Source of the DNA: Streptomyces sp. SKN60
Lineage (GTDB): Bacteria; Actinomycetota; Actinomycetes; Streptomycetales; Streptomycetaceae
Assembly (NCBI RefSeq): GCF_026236535.1
Contig: NZ_JAHTMW010000009.1
Location: 124,001 to 188,000 of the forward strand
Direction: 5' to 3'
DNA: 64,000 nucleotides
Of the stretch, positions 52,127 through 59,917 are shown piece after piece. The translations under genes and the position numbers were made by a program. Each line of letters starts with the position of its first letter. Positions within the stretch are counted from its first letter, which is position 1. A model generated the notes under the pieces. That model was not told where the DNA came from, ran no database searches, and was given only the letters and a program-made list of their open reading frames with translations.

Positions 52127-53274
52127 GCGGTACGGGACTCCTCGACGCCGTCCGCCAGCGCCTCGCCGAGAGCGGCGCCGAGCCGACCCCGGCCCGGGTC
52201 GCGGCGGCGCTCCGCGCCCAGGGACGCCTGCTCGGGGACGCCGAAGTGCTCGGCGCCGCCGAGCAATTGCGCAGCGAACTGGTCGGCACCGGACCGCTGG
52301 AGCCGCTGCTCGCCGACCCGCTGGTCACCGACGTCCTGGTCTCCGCACCCGACCGGGTCTGGGTCGACCGCGGCGCCGGACTGGAGACGACCGGGGTGAC
52401 CTTCCCCGACGCGGCTGCGGTACGGCGCCTGGCGCAGCGGCTCGCGGCGGTGGCCGGCCGGCGGCTCGACGACGCCCGGCCCTGGGTCGACGCCCGCCTG
52501 CCCGACGGCACCCGCATGCACGCCGTCCTGCCGCCGGTCGCCGTCGGCTCGACCTGTCTGTCCCTGCGGGTGGTGCGGCCCCGGGCCTTCTCGGTGGCCG
52601 AACTGACCGACGCGGGCACCGTCCCGCCCGGCGGTGAACCGGTGCTGCGGGCGCTGATCGAGGCCCGGGTGTCCTTCCTCGTCAGCGGCGGTACGGGCTC
52701 GGGCAAGACCACCCTGCTGTCCACGCTGCTCGGCCTGGTCGGCCCGCGCGAGCGGATCGTCATCGCCGAGGACTCCGCCGAACTGCGCCCCGACCACCCG
52801 CACGTGGTGCGCCTGGAGGCCCGCCCGCCCAACCAGGAGGGCGCGGGTCTCGTGACCCTGCGGGACCTGGTGCGGCAGGCGCTGCGGATGCGGCCGGACC
52901 GGCTGGTCGTCGGAGAGGTCCGCGGCCCCGAGGCGGTCGATCTGCTGGCCGCCCTCAACACGGGCCACGAAGGCGGCTGCGGCACCGTCCACGCCAACGC
53001 GGCGGCGGACGTGCCCGCCCGGCTCGAGGCCCTGGGGACGGCCGCGGGCCTCGACCGGGCCGCCCTGCACAGCCAGTTGGGCGCCGGGCTCTCCGCGGTG
53101 CTGCACCTGGTGCGGGACCGGTCCGGCACGCGCCGGATCGCCGAGGTGCATGTCCTCGAACGGGACCGGGAGGGGCTGGTGGTGACGGTGCCCGCGCTCA
53201 GCTGGAAACCGGGCGGATTCCAGCGGGAGCGGGGCTGGGGCCGGCTGCGGGCGCTGATCGGGGGCGAGCGATGA
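52123..53274 (+). CDS. tadA: TadA/CpaF secretion ATPase
   Basis: A 383-aa type II/IV secretion ATPase powering assembly of Flp-type pili. Walker A is GGTGSGKTTL (about residues 189-198), the Asp box IAEDSAEL, Walker B RLVVGEVRGPEA and the His box GHEGGCGTVHANA. It is coupled to ssd and to tadB by ATGA overlaps. Length is typical of the streptomycete locus. Confidence 0.94.
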   Translation: MSGTGLLDAVRQRLAESGAEPTPARVAAALRAQGRLLGDAEVLGAAEQLRSELVGTGPLEPLLADPLVTDVLVSAPDRVWVDRGAGLETTGVTFPDAAAVRRLAQRLAAVAGRRLDDARPWVDARLPDGTRMHAVLPPVAVGSTCLSLRVVRPRAFSVAELTDAGTVPPGGEPVLRALIEARVSFLVSGGTGSGKTTLLSTLLGLVGPRERIVIAEDSAELRPDHPHVVRLEARPPNQEGAGLVTLRDLVRQALRMRPDRLVVGEVRGPEAVDLLAALNTGHEGGCGTVHANAAADVPARLEALGTAAGLDRAALHSQLGAGLSAVLHLVRDRSGTRRIAEVHVLERDREGLVVTVPALSWKPGGFQRERGWGRLRALIGGER

Positions 53275-54116
53275 CGGCGACGGTCCTCGGCGCGGCGCTG
53301 TGCGCGGTGCTCGCCCTGGCCTGGACGGCGGGGCACGAACGGGCCGCCCGCCGGGCGCGAGCGGTGCTGGCGGTCCCCGGCGGCCCGGCGCGAACCTGGA
53401 GCACGGCGCTCGGGCTCTGGTGGGAACGCCTGCGCGGCCGCCCCGAGTGGCTGTGTCTGCCGGCGGCCGGGGTGCCGGCCGTGCTCGGCTCCTCACCGCT
53501 GCCGCTCCTCGCGGGCGCCCTCGCGGTGCCGCTGGCCGGGCGCCGGTTGAGAGCGGCCCGGGCGCGCCGTGAGCGGGAGCGGCGGGCCGACCGGGTGGTC
53601 GCACTGTGCGGAGCCGTCGCGGGAGAACTGCGGGCCGGCTGGCAGCCCGCCCAGGCGCTGACGTTCGCGGCCCGCACCAGCGGGGCGCTCGGCGGGCAGG
53701 AGGCGGCCGTCCTCGCGGCGGCCCGCTTCGGCGGGGACGTGCCCGAGGCGCTGCGCCGGGCCGCCCGCCGGGACGGAGCCGACGGCCTGGCGGGGATCGC
53801 CGCCTGCTGGCAGGTCGCCGTGGACGGCGGCGCCGGCCTCGCCGCCGGCCTGGACCGCCTGGAGTCCGCCCTCCGGTCCCACCGGGACCAGCAGGAACGG
53901 CTGCGGGCCCAACTGGCCGGTGCCTGGGCGACGGTGGCCGTCCTCGCGGTCCTCCCCGTCGCCGGCCTCGGCCTCGGCTCGGCCCTCGGCGCCCGCCCCC
54001 TGTGGGTGCTGCTCCACACTCCTGCGGGGCTCGGCTGCCTGTTCGTCGGCGGGGTCCTGGAGGCGGCGGGTCTGTGGTGGGCGGCCCGGATCGTGCGGGG
54101 AGGTGAGCGTCTGTGA
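53271..54116 (+). CDS. tadB: TadB-like membrane protein (GspF domain)
   Basis: A 281-aa inner-membrane platform protein. Two N-terminal helices, a GspF-like cytoplasmic helical domain (about 110-205) and two C-terminal helices (about 215-270) are visible. It is coupled to tadA. The C-terminal sequence GLGCLFVGGVLEAAGLWW is repeated in diverged form in the next small frame, showing a tandem duplication of the gene's tail. Confidence 0.9.
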   Translation: MTATVLGAALCAVLALAWTAGHERAARRARAVLAVPGGPARTWSTALGLWWERLRGRPEWLCLPAAGVPAVLGSSPLPLLAGALAVPLAGRRLRAARARRERERRADRVVALCGAVAGELRAGWQPAQALTFAARTSGALGGQEAAVLAAARFGGDVPEALRRAARRDGADGLAGIAACWQVAVDGGAGLAAGLDRLESALRSHRDQQERLRAQLAGAWATVAVLAVLPVAGLGLGSALGARPLWVLLHTPAGLGCLFVGGVLEAAGLWWAARIVRGGERL

Positions 54117-54238
54117 CGGTGCTGCTCAGGGCGATGTGCGCCTTCGCGGGGATCGGCTGCTTCCTTGCCGGTGGCGCCCTGGAGATCGCGGGCCTGTGGT
54201 GGGCCGGCCGGACCGAACGGGGCGGTGAGCGCCCGTGA
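54113..54238 (+). CDS. 41-aa mini-ORF, duplicate of the tadB C-terminus
   Basis: Starts at GTG overlapping the tadB stop and ends overlapping the next GTG. Its product has one membrane helix (GIGCFLAGGALEIAGLWW) and a tail GRTERGGERP. This matches the end of TadB (GLGCLFVGGVLEAAGLWW, then VRGGERL). A 122-bp tandem duplication with preserved coupling explains it. It may be made as a small membrane peptide. Confidence 0.6.
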   Translation: MTVLLRAMCAFAGIGCFLAGGALEIAGLWWAGRTERGGERP

Positions 54239-54360
54239 TCGCGCTGCTCACGGCGGTGTGCGCCCTCGCGGGGCTCTCCTGTCGCCACGGCGAGGTCGCT
54301 CTGAAGGCGCCCGGTTCATGGTGGGCCGCTCAGCCCCTGCCGGGAGGTGAGCGTCCGTGA
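54235..54360 (+). CDS. 41-aa mini-ORF, second diverged duplicate
   Basis: Same length and frame logic as the preceding mini-ORF, with N-terminus LLTAVCALAGLSC and end PGGERP. The middle is no longer hydrophobic, so the membrane helix is decayed. It overlaps the tadC start by GTGA. It might act only as a translational bridge between tadB and tadC. Confidence 0.5.
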   Translation: MIALLTAVCALAGLSCRHGEVALKAPGSWWAAQPLPGGERP

Positions 54361-55127
54361 TCGCGATCCTCACCGTGGTGGTGGCCCTCGCGGCCCTCGT
54401 GCTGACCCTCGCCGACCGGCGGCGCGGGCGGCGGGCTCGAGGGCGGGCGGCGGCCCTGCTCGCGACCCGGCAGGCGCCGGGGCGGCGCCGGTGGCCGGGG
54501 CTTCCTGTCCGGGTGCGGGCCTGGGGCGTGCCCGCTGTGGCGGGTCTCGCCGGGGGTGTGTTCGTCGGCGGGCTGCCCGGACCGGCGGTTGGGGGCGGTG
54601 TCGCCTGGGGCGTGTGGTGCCTCGGGAAACGGCGCGCGCGGGCCCGAGGGGCCGCCGGGGAGGCGGCGGAGGAGGAGAGGGCCGAGACGGCCCGTCAGCT
54701 GCCGCTCGCGGCCGATCTGCTGGCCGCCTGCGCTTCGGCCGGTGCGCCGCCGGGGGAGTCCGCCGAGGCGGTGGGGCGGTCCCTGGGCGGACCGGTCGGG
54801 GAGCGGCTGGTGCGCACCGCCGCCGAGCTGCGGCTCGGTGGCGAACCGGCCGAGGTGTGGCGGAGGTTCGGCGCGATACCCGGCGCGGAGGGACTGGCCC
54901 GCTGCCTGGAGCGGGCCGCCTCCTCCGGGGCGCCCGCGGCCGATGCCGTGGCGCGCCACGCCGAGGGGCTGCGGGCCGCCCGCGCCCGCACGGCGGCCGC
55001 CCGGGCACAGCGCGCGCAGGTGCTGATCACCGCGCCGGTCGGGCTGTGCTTCCTGCCCGCCTTCCTGGCGGTGGGGGTGGCGCCGGTGGTGATCGGCCTG
55101 GCGAGCGGACTGCTCGGCGGCCGGTGA
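54357..55127 (+). CDS. tadC: TadC-like membrane protein (GspF domain)
   Basis: A 256-aa platform protein paired with TadB. It has N-terminal helices (about residues 1-18 and 60-88), a GspF-type domain with LPLAADLLAACASAGAPP (about 115-190), and a C-terminal membrane region. Its first codons (VIAILTVV) resemble those of the mini-ORFs, so the duplication may have reached its start. Confidence 0.88.
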   Translation: MIAILTVVVALAALVLTLADRRRGRRARGRAAALLATRQAPGRRRWPGLPVRVRAWGVPAVAGLAGGVFVGGLPGPAVGGGVAWGVWCLGKRRARARGAAGEAAEEERAETARQLPLAADLLAACASAGAPPGESAEAVGRSLGGPVGERLVRTAAELRLGGEPAEVWRRFGAIPGAEGLARCLERAASSGAPAADAVARHAEGLRAARARTAAARAQRAQVLITAPVGLCFLPAFLAVGVAPVVIGLASGLLGGR

Positions 55128-55204
55128 GGACGGACGGGGCGCCCCGAAGGGACGCCCGACGAGACGACGACGGGTCCGGAGACGGACCCGAGGAGGTTCG
55201 AAGG

Positions 55205-55435
55205 ATGCAAGTGAAGGCGCAGACGCAGACGCAGGTCAGGAAGCGGCTGGGTGCGTGGTGGCGGGCCCGGAGGGCCGCGGCGCGGCGGGACGCGGGGATG
55301 AGCACCACCGAGTACGCGATGGGCACCATCGCCGCGGCGGCCTTCGCCGCCGTGCTCTACAAGGTGCTCACCAGCGGCACGGTCTCCGAGGCCCTGGAAT
55401 CGGTGATCGGGAAGGCTCTCGATGTGCCGTTCTGA
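55205..55435 (+). CDS. DUF4244 pilin-like protein
   Basis: A 76-aa Flp-type prepilin candidate. A basic leader ends at the cleavage-like motif DAG/MSTTEY with glutamate at +5, followed by a hydrophobic stretch (AMGTIAAAAFAAVLYKVL). It is the likely main pilin of the tad locus; a prepilin peptidase is not in the window. It overlaps tadE. Confidence 0.87.
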   Translation: MQVKAQTQTQVRKRLGAWWRARRAAARRDAGMSTTEYAMGTIAAAAFAAVLYKVLTSGTVSEALESVIGKALDVPF

Positions 55436-55778
55436 CCGGGGCTCGGTGACCGCGGAGACGGCGGTCGCGCTGCCGGCGCTCGTGCTGTTCACGGCGGCGC
55501 TGCTGTGGGCGCTGGCGGCCGCCGCCGGGCAGATCCAGTGCGTGGACGCCGCCAGGGCCGGGGCGCGGGCGGTGGCCCGCTCCGAGCCGGTGCCGGCCGC
55601 CGAGGCGGCGGCCCGGGCGGCCGCCCCCGACGGAGCCCGGGTGACCGTGGTGCGGGAGGGCGAGCTGTGGCGGGTGACCGTCGAGGCGGCCGCGCCCGGG
55701 CCCGGCGGCCTGGGGCTGACCCTGCGGGCCGGGGCGGCGGCGCTCGCCGAGGACACGGTGGGGGAGGTGATGGCATGA
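55422..55778 (+). CDS. TadE family minor pilin
   Basis: A 118-aa protein with N-terminal GSVTAETAVALPALVLFT, the TadE signature, and one membrane helix. The ATG at 55422 lies inside the end of the pilin gene. It is coupled to the next gene (ATGA). Minor pilins of this kind are thought to initiate or decorate Flp pili. Confidence 0.87.
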   Translation: MCRSDRGSVTAETAVALPALVLFTAALLWALAAAAGQIQCVDAARAGARAVARSEPVPAAEAAARAAAPDGARVTVVREGELWRVTVEAAAPGPGGLGLTLRAGAAALAEDTVGEVMA

Positions 55779-56287
55779 ACCGGCGGCGGGCGGCCCGGGC
55801 GGACCGGGGAGCGGCGACGGTGTGGACCGCGTTCGCCGCGTGCGCTCTGTGCGTGGTGTTCGGTGCGGTGCTCGCACTCGGCCAGGTGGTCACGGCCCGG
55901 CACCGCGCAGGCGGTGCGGCCGACCTGGCCGCCCTCGCCGCCGCCGACAGGGCGCTGTGGGGCGAGGCGGACGCGTGTGCCGTCGCGACCCGGGTGGCGG
56001 CCGTCCAGGGCGCCGCTCTGCTGCGCTGCCGGGTCCGTGAGGACATCGCGGACGTCACCGCGAGGGTCGCCGTCGGTCCGTGGGCGAGCGAGGTCAGATC
56101 GCGAGCGGGCCCAGCAGGCCCCGGGGTGTTCCCCGGCCGGCGGAGTCCTACGGGGCCGCCGCCGGGCCCGGAAGATTCGGCCGGCCGGCCTGGGAACCAG
56201 GCGCGTCCCCGTGCGGGGCTCCCTCCGCCGTGGCTCCCTCGGCCCCCTCGACCCCCTCGTCCGGAGCGCCGCGGAGGAGTTCCGTGA
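55775..56287 (+). CDS. TadE/Rv3654c-like protein, extended C-terminus
   Basis: A 170-aa protein. Residues 1-105 match the Rv3654c-like pseudopilin family (RGAATVWTAFAACALCVV, then AGGAADLAALAAAD). After about residue 115 it is Pro/Arg/Gly-rich and its codons lie antisense to the helicase 3' end (overlap 56148-56287). Family members usually end near residue 120, so the tail is probably added by loss of a stop. A weak CCGGGG/CCCCGG hairpin lies at 56121-56136. Confidence 0.8.
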   Translation: MNRRRAARADRGAATVWTAFAACALCVVFGAVLALGQVVTARHRAGGAADLAALAAADRALWGEADACAVATRVAAVQGAALLRCRVREDIADVTARVAVGPWASEVRSRAGPAGPGVFPGRRSPTGPPPGPEDSAGRPGNQARPRAGLPPPWLPRPPRPPRPERRGGVP

Positions 56288-58706
56288 GGAGGCGGACGGC
56301 GCCGCGCTTGTGGAGCGGGTCGTTGCCATTGCCGCACTTGGGGGACTGGATGCAGGACGGGCAGCCGGCGTCGCACTCGCAGGAGGCGATGGCCTCGCGG
56401 GTGGCGTCGAGCCAGGCGCGGGCGGTGTGGAAGGCGCGCTCGGCGAAGCCGGCGCCGCCGGGGTGCCCGTCGTAGACGAAGACCGTCGGCAGCAGGGTGT
56501 CGGGGTGGAGCGGCACGGAGACGCCGCCGATGTCCCAGCGGTCGCAGGTGGCGAAGAGCGGGAGCATGCCGATGGAGGCGTGTTCGGCGGCGTGCAGGGC
56601 ACCGCCGAGGATCTCCGGGTTGATCCGGGCGCCGTCGAGCTGGTCCTCGGTGACCGTCCACCACACGGCCCGGGTGCGCAGGGTGCGGGGCGGCAGGTCG
56701 AGCTTGGTCTCGCCGAGCACCTCGCCGGTGATCAGACGGCGGCGGAGGAAGGAGACGACCTGGTTGGTGACCTCGACGGAGCCGTAGCAGAGGCGGCCGG
56801 CTCCCCAGGGGATCTCGGTGTCGGTGGACAGGACGGAGATGGAGGTGGTGTCGCGGGCGACGGTCGAGTAGGGCGGGTTCGCCTCCTCGACGAGGGCCAC
56901 GGAGTCCTTGAGGTCGAGCTCGCGGACGAGATAGGTCCGGCCCTGGTGGAGGTGGACGGCGCCCTCGTGGACGGCGGTGTGGGAGGCGGCCTCGTCGACC
57001 GTGCCGAGCAGCCGGCCGGTGCCGGACTCGACGATCCGGACGGGGCTGCCCCCGCCGCCCCGGATGTCGGTGAGGTCGGCGGCCCGCTCGCGGCGGGTCC
57101 AGTACCAGCCGGTGGAGCGGCGGCGGAGCAGTCCGGCGGACTCCAGCTGGGGCAGCAGTCCGGGCACGGCCGGGCCGAAGAGGGCCAGGTCGGCGTCGGT
57201 GAGCGGCAGCTCGGCCGCGGCGGCGCACAGATGCGGGGCGAGGACGTAGGGGTTGTCGGGGTCGAGGACGGTGGACTCGACGGGCTGCTGGAAGATCGCC
57301 TCGGGGTGGTGGACCAGGAAGGTGTCCAGCGGGTCGTCGCGGGCGACCAGGACCGCGAGCGCGCCCTCGCCCGTGCGCCCGGCGCGGCCGGCCTGCTGCC
57401 ACAGGGAGGCCCGGGTGCCGGGGTAGCCGGCGATCACCACGGCGTCGAGGCCGGAGACGTCCACGCCGAGCTCCAGGGCGGTGGTGGCGGCCAGGCCGAG
57501 GAGTTCGCCGGAGTGCAGGGCCTGCTCCAGGGCGCGCCGCTCCTCGGGCAGGTAGCCGCCCCGGTAGGCGGCGACCCGGCGGGCCAGGGAGCGGTCGACC
57601 TCGGCGAGGCGTTCCTGGGCGATCACCGAGATCAGCTCGGCGCCGCGCCGGGAGCGTACGAAGGCGACCGAGCGGACGCCCTGCACGGTCAGGTCGGTCA
57701 GCAGGTCGGCGGTCTCGGCGGTGGCGGTGCGGCGGACCGGAGCGCCCTGCTCGCCGTGCAGCTCGGTCAGCGGCGGCTCCCACAGGGCGAAGACCAGTTC
57801 GCCGCGCGGGGAGGCGTCGTCGGCGACCTCGGTGACCGGGAGGCCGGTGAGGCGGCCGGCGGCGAGGGCGGGCTCGGCGGAGGTGGCCGAGGCCAGCAGG
57901 AACACCGGCTCGGAGCCGTAACGGGCACAGATCCGGCGCAGCCGGCGCAGTACCTGGGCGACGTGGGAGCCGAAGACGCCGCGGTAGGTGTGGCACTCGT
58001 CGACGACGACATAGCGCAGGGAACGAAGGAAGGAGGACCAGCGGGGGTGGGACGGGAGGATGCCCCGGTGCAGCATGTCGGGGTTGGTGAGCACGTAGTT
58101 CGCGTACTGGCGGACCCACTCGCGCTCCTCGACCGGCGTGTCGCCGTCGTAGACGGCGGGGCGGATCCGGTTGCCGAGCGGGGCGGCGAGGGCGCGCACG
58201 GCGCGCCGCTGGTCGGCGGCGAGGGCCTTGGTGGGCGCGAGGTACAGGGCGGTCGTGCCGCGTCCGTTCGCGGCCTCGGAGCCGTCCAGGAGGGTGGAGA
58301 GGACGGGGGTGAGATAGGCGAGCGACTTGCCCGAGGCGGTTCCGGTGGCGATCACCACCGAGCTGCCGTCCAGGGCGTGCTCGGCGGCTTCCGCCTGGTG
58401 GGCCCAGGGATGCTCGATCCCGGCCTGCTCGACGGCCGCGATCACTTCCGCCCGGATGCGGTGCGGCCACACGGCATGCCGGCCCTCGCGGGCGGGCATG
58501 TGCTCCGTATGAGTGATGCGCGCGGCCCGGCTCTCGCCTCGCGAGAGCCGGTCGAGGACCTCGCCGGGAGAGGGGCGGCTGCCCGTTTCTCCCGTGGGTC
58601 GGCGGGGGCGGTGATTCTTGGCCATCGGCTCCGAGTGTGTCACCGGCGTGACGGACAATGCTCCCAAGGCGTCGTGCATGGCTGCCGGTAAGTGATTGAA
58701 TGCCAT
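56148..58706 (-). CDS. DEAD/DEAH helicase with DUF1998 (YprA/MrfA-like)
   Basis: An 852-aa superfamily 2 helicase. Walker A is ATGTASGKS, motif II DECH in VVVDECHTYRG, and motif VI QQAGRAGR. The C-terminal DUF1998 domain has four zinc-binding cysteines (CECDAGCPSCIQSPKCGN). MrfA-type helicases repair mitomycin-type DNA damage (family knowledge). ATG 58706 (MAFNHLPAAMH) is preferred to the long upstream frame. It is convergent with the tad locus and divergent from bldG. Confidence 0.9.
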   Translation of the reverse strand: MAFNHLPAAMHDALGALSVTPVTHSEPMAKNHRPRRPTGETGSRPSPGEVLDRLSRGESRAARITHTEHMPAREGRHAVWPHRIRAEVIAAVEQAGIEHPWAHQAEAAEHALDGSSVVIATGTASGKSLAYLTPVLSTLLDGSEAANGRGTTALYLAPTKALAADQRRAVRALAAPLGNRIRPAVYDGDTPVEEREWVRQYANYVLTNPDMLHRGILPSHPRWSSFLRSLRYVVVDECHTYRGVFGSHVAQVLRRLRRICARYGSEPVFLLASATSAEPALAAGRLTGLPVTEVADDASPRGELVFALWEPPLTELHGEQGAPVRRTATAETADLLTDLTVQGVRSVAFVRSRRGAELISVIAQERLAEVDRSLARRVAAYRGGYLPEERRALEQALHSGELLGLAATTALELGVDVSGLDAVVIAGYPGTRASLWQQAGRAGRTGEGALAVLVARDDPLDTFLVHHPEAIFQQPVESTVLDPDNPYVLAPHLCAAAAELPLTDADLALFGPAVPGLLPQLESAGLLRRRSTGWYWTRRERAADLTDIRGGGGSPVRIVESGTGRLLGTVDEAASHTAVHEGAVHLHQGRTYLVRELDLKDSVALVEEANPPYSTVARDTTSISVLSTDTEIPWGAGRLCYGSVEVTNQVVSFLRRRLITGEVLGETKLDLPPRTLRTRAVWWTVTEDQLDGARINPEILGGALHAAEHASIGMLPLFATCDRWDIGGVSVPLHPDTLLPTVFVYDGHPGGAGFAERAFHTARAWLDATREAIASCECDAGCPSCIQSPKCGNGNDPLHKRGAVRLLTELLRGAPDEGVEGAEGATAEGAPHGDAPGSQAGRPNLPGPAAAP

Positions 58707-58785
58707 CGCGGCCGGCGATCCGTCCCGTGGCTCCGCCCGGGAGACCCGAGGGACGGCCGCTCGATAGCTAGGTGCTGGAGGACCC

Positions 58786-59139
58786 GTGGACCTGTCTCTG
58801 TCGACTCGCACTGTGCCCGGCCCCAATGGCGACCGTACGGTCGTCGAGGTCGGTGGCGAGATTGATGTGTATACCGCGCCCAAGCTGCGCGAGCAGTTGG
58901 TCGAGTTGGTGAACGACGGCAGCTACCACCTGGTTGTCGACATGGAAGGCGTGGACTTCCTCGACTCGACCGGCCTCGGCGTGCTGGTGGGCGGTCTGAA
59001 GCGCGTGCGCGCGCACGAGGGATCGCTGCGCCTGGTCTGCAACCAGGAGCGCATTCTGAAGATCTTCCGGATCACCGGTCTGACCAAGGTGTTCCCGATC
59101 CACACCTCGGTCGAAGAGGCCATCAACGCGGCCGACTGA
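58786..59139 (+). CDS. bldG: anti-sigma factor antagonist BldG
   Basis: A 117-aa STAS protein. The phosphorylatable serine lies in [12 protein letters not shown], and [13 protein letters not shown] is the domain's typical start. The whole sequence matches streptomycete BldG, which is needed for aerial growth and antibiotic production by sequestering anti-sigma factors. GTG 58786 has CTGGAGGA upstream. The anti-sigma gene follows 55 bp on and is probably co-transcribed. Confidence 0.96.
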   Translation: MDLSLSTRTVPGPNGDRTVVEVGGEIDVYTAPKLREQLVELVNDGSYHLVVDMEGVDFLDSTGLGVLVGGLKRVRAHEGSLRLVCNQERILKIFRITGLTKVFPIHTSVEEAINAAD

Positions 59140-59194
59140 GCCCGCGCGGTCAGTCGTCGTCCCGTGCAGCCGCCGAGAATCCCAGGGGGATCGC

Positions 59195-59659
59195 ATGGCC
59201 ACCGTTGAACTGCTCTTCAGCGCCCAGCCCGAGCACGTCCGCACGGCCCGTCTGGTGGCCGCCGCGGTCGCGCGCCGGGCCGGGGTCGACGAGGCGGTCC
59301 TCGACGAGGTCCGGCTCGCCGTCGGCGAGGCCTGTTCCCGCGCGGTGGGGCTGCATCGCAGCAACGGGGTCACCACCCCGGTCCGGGTCGTGCTGACCGA
59401 GGAGGAGAAGTCCTTCTCCATCGAGGTCGGCGACGAGGTGCCCGGCGCGGGCGTGGCGGCAGCGGATGCCGCCGGTGTGCCCGGTGAGCGGGACGCGGCC
59501 CCGGCACCTGCCGAGGACTTCGACGACGCCGGCGGCGAGGACGAGATGGGTCTCGCGGTGATCCGCGGGCTCGTCGACGATGTCGAGGTGAGCGCCGGCG
59601 AGGACGGCGGCACCATCAGGATGAGCTGGCCCGCCAACCCGGACGCCGCGCTCGCCTGA
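59195..59659 (+). CDS. anti-sigma factor, RsbW-like kinase
   Basis: A 154-aa HATPase-fold protein. The N box is VRLAVGEACSRAV and the G-box-like region DEMGLAVIRGLVDDVE is near the end. A low-complexity acidic/Ala insert (about residues 92-118) separates the motifs. It matches the partner encoded after bldG in Streptomyces, which BldG binds. It ends at a strong terminator. Confidence 0.9.
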   Translation: MATVELLFSAQPEHVRTARLVAAAVARRAGVDEAVLDEVRLAVGEACSRAVGLHRSNGVTTPVRVVLTEEEKSFSIEVGDEVPGAGVAAADAAGVPGERDAAPAPAEDFDDAGGEDEMGLAVIRGLVDDVEVSAGEDGGTIRMSWPANPDAALA

Positions 59660-59706
59660 CACCTCCGCCGCCCGGCCCGCCCGGCGCGACGGACCCGAGA
59701 ACGAGA

Positions 59707-59735
59707 AGAGGCCCTGCCCCGCAGGGCCTCTTTTT
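59707..59735 (+). terminator. Rho-independent terminator of the bldG operon
   Basis: AGAGGCCCTGC/GCAGGGCCTCT stem with a CCC loop, followed by TTTT. Confidence 0.93.
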
Positions 59736-59847
59736 CATGCCCGGGCCCACACCTCCCCTCGCGACCGGGCGCCCGGTCGGGAATGCTTTGAGGGCATTAC
59801 CGCATTCGGCGGTACTTGTGAGGTATTCGGGAATTACCATTGCGGCG

Positions 59848-59879
59848 ACCTGTTTTGATCAGGTTTCCGTCCTTACAAT
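59848..59879. promoter_or_regulatory. hppA promoter region
   Basis: An ACCTG/CAGGT inverted repeat (59848-59864) sits 9 bp upstream of a -10-like TACAAT (59874-59879). This would put the start of transcription about 30 nt before the hppA ATG. Confidence 0.5.
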
Positions 59880-59917
59880 CCGGCTTGTCTTGACCTCGCG
59901 TCGTCAAGGAGGACGGA

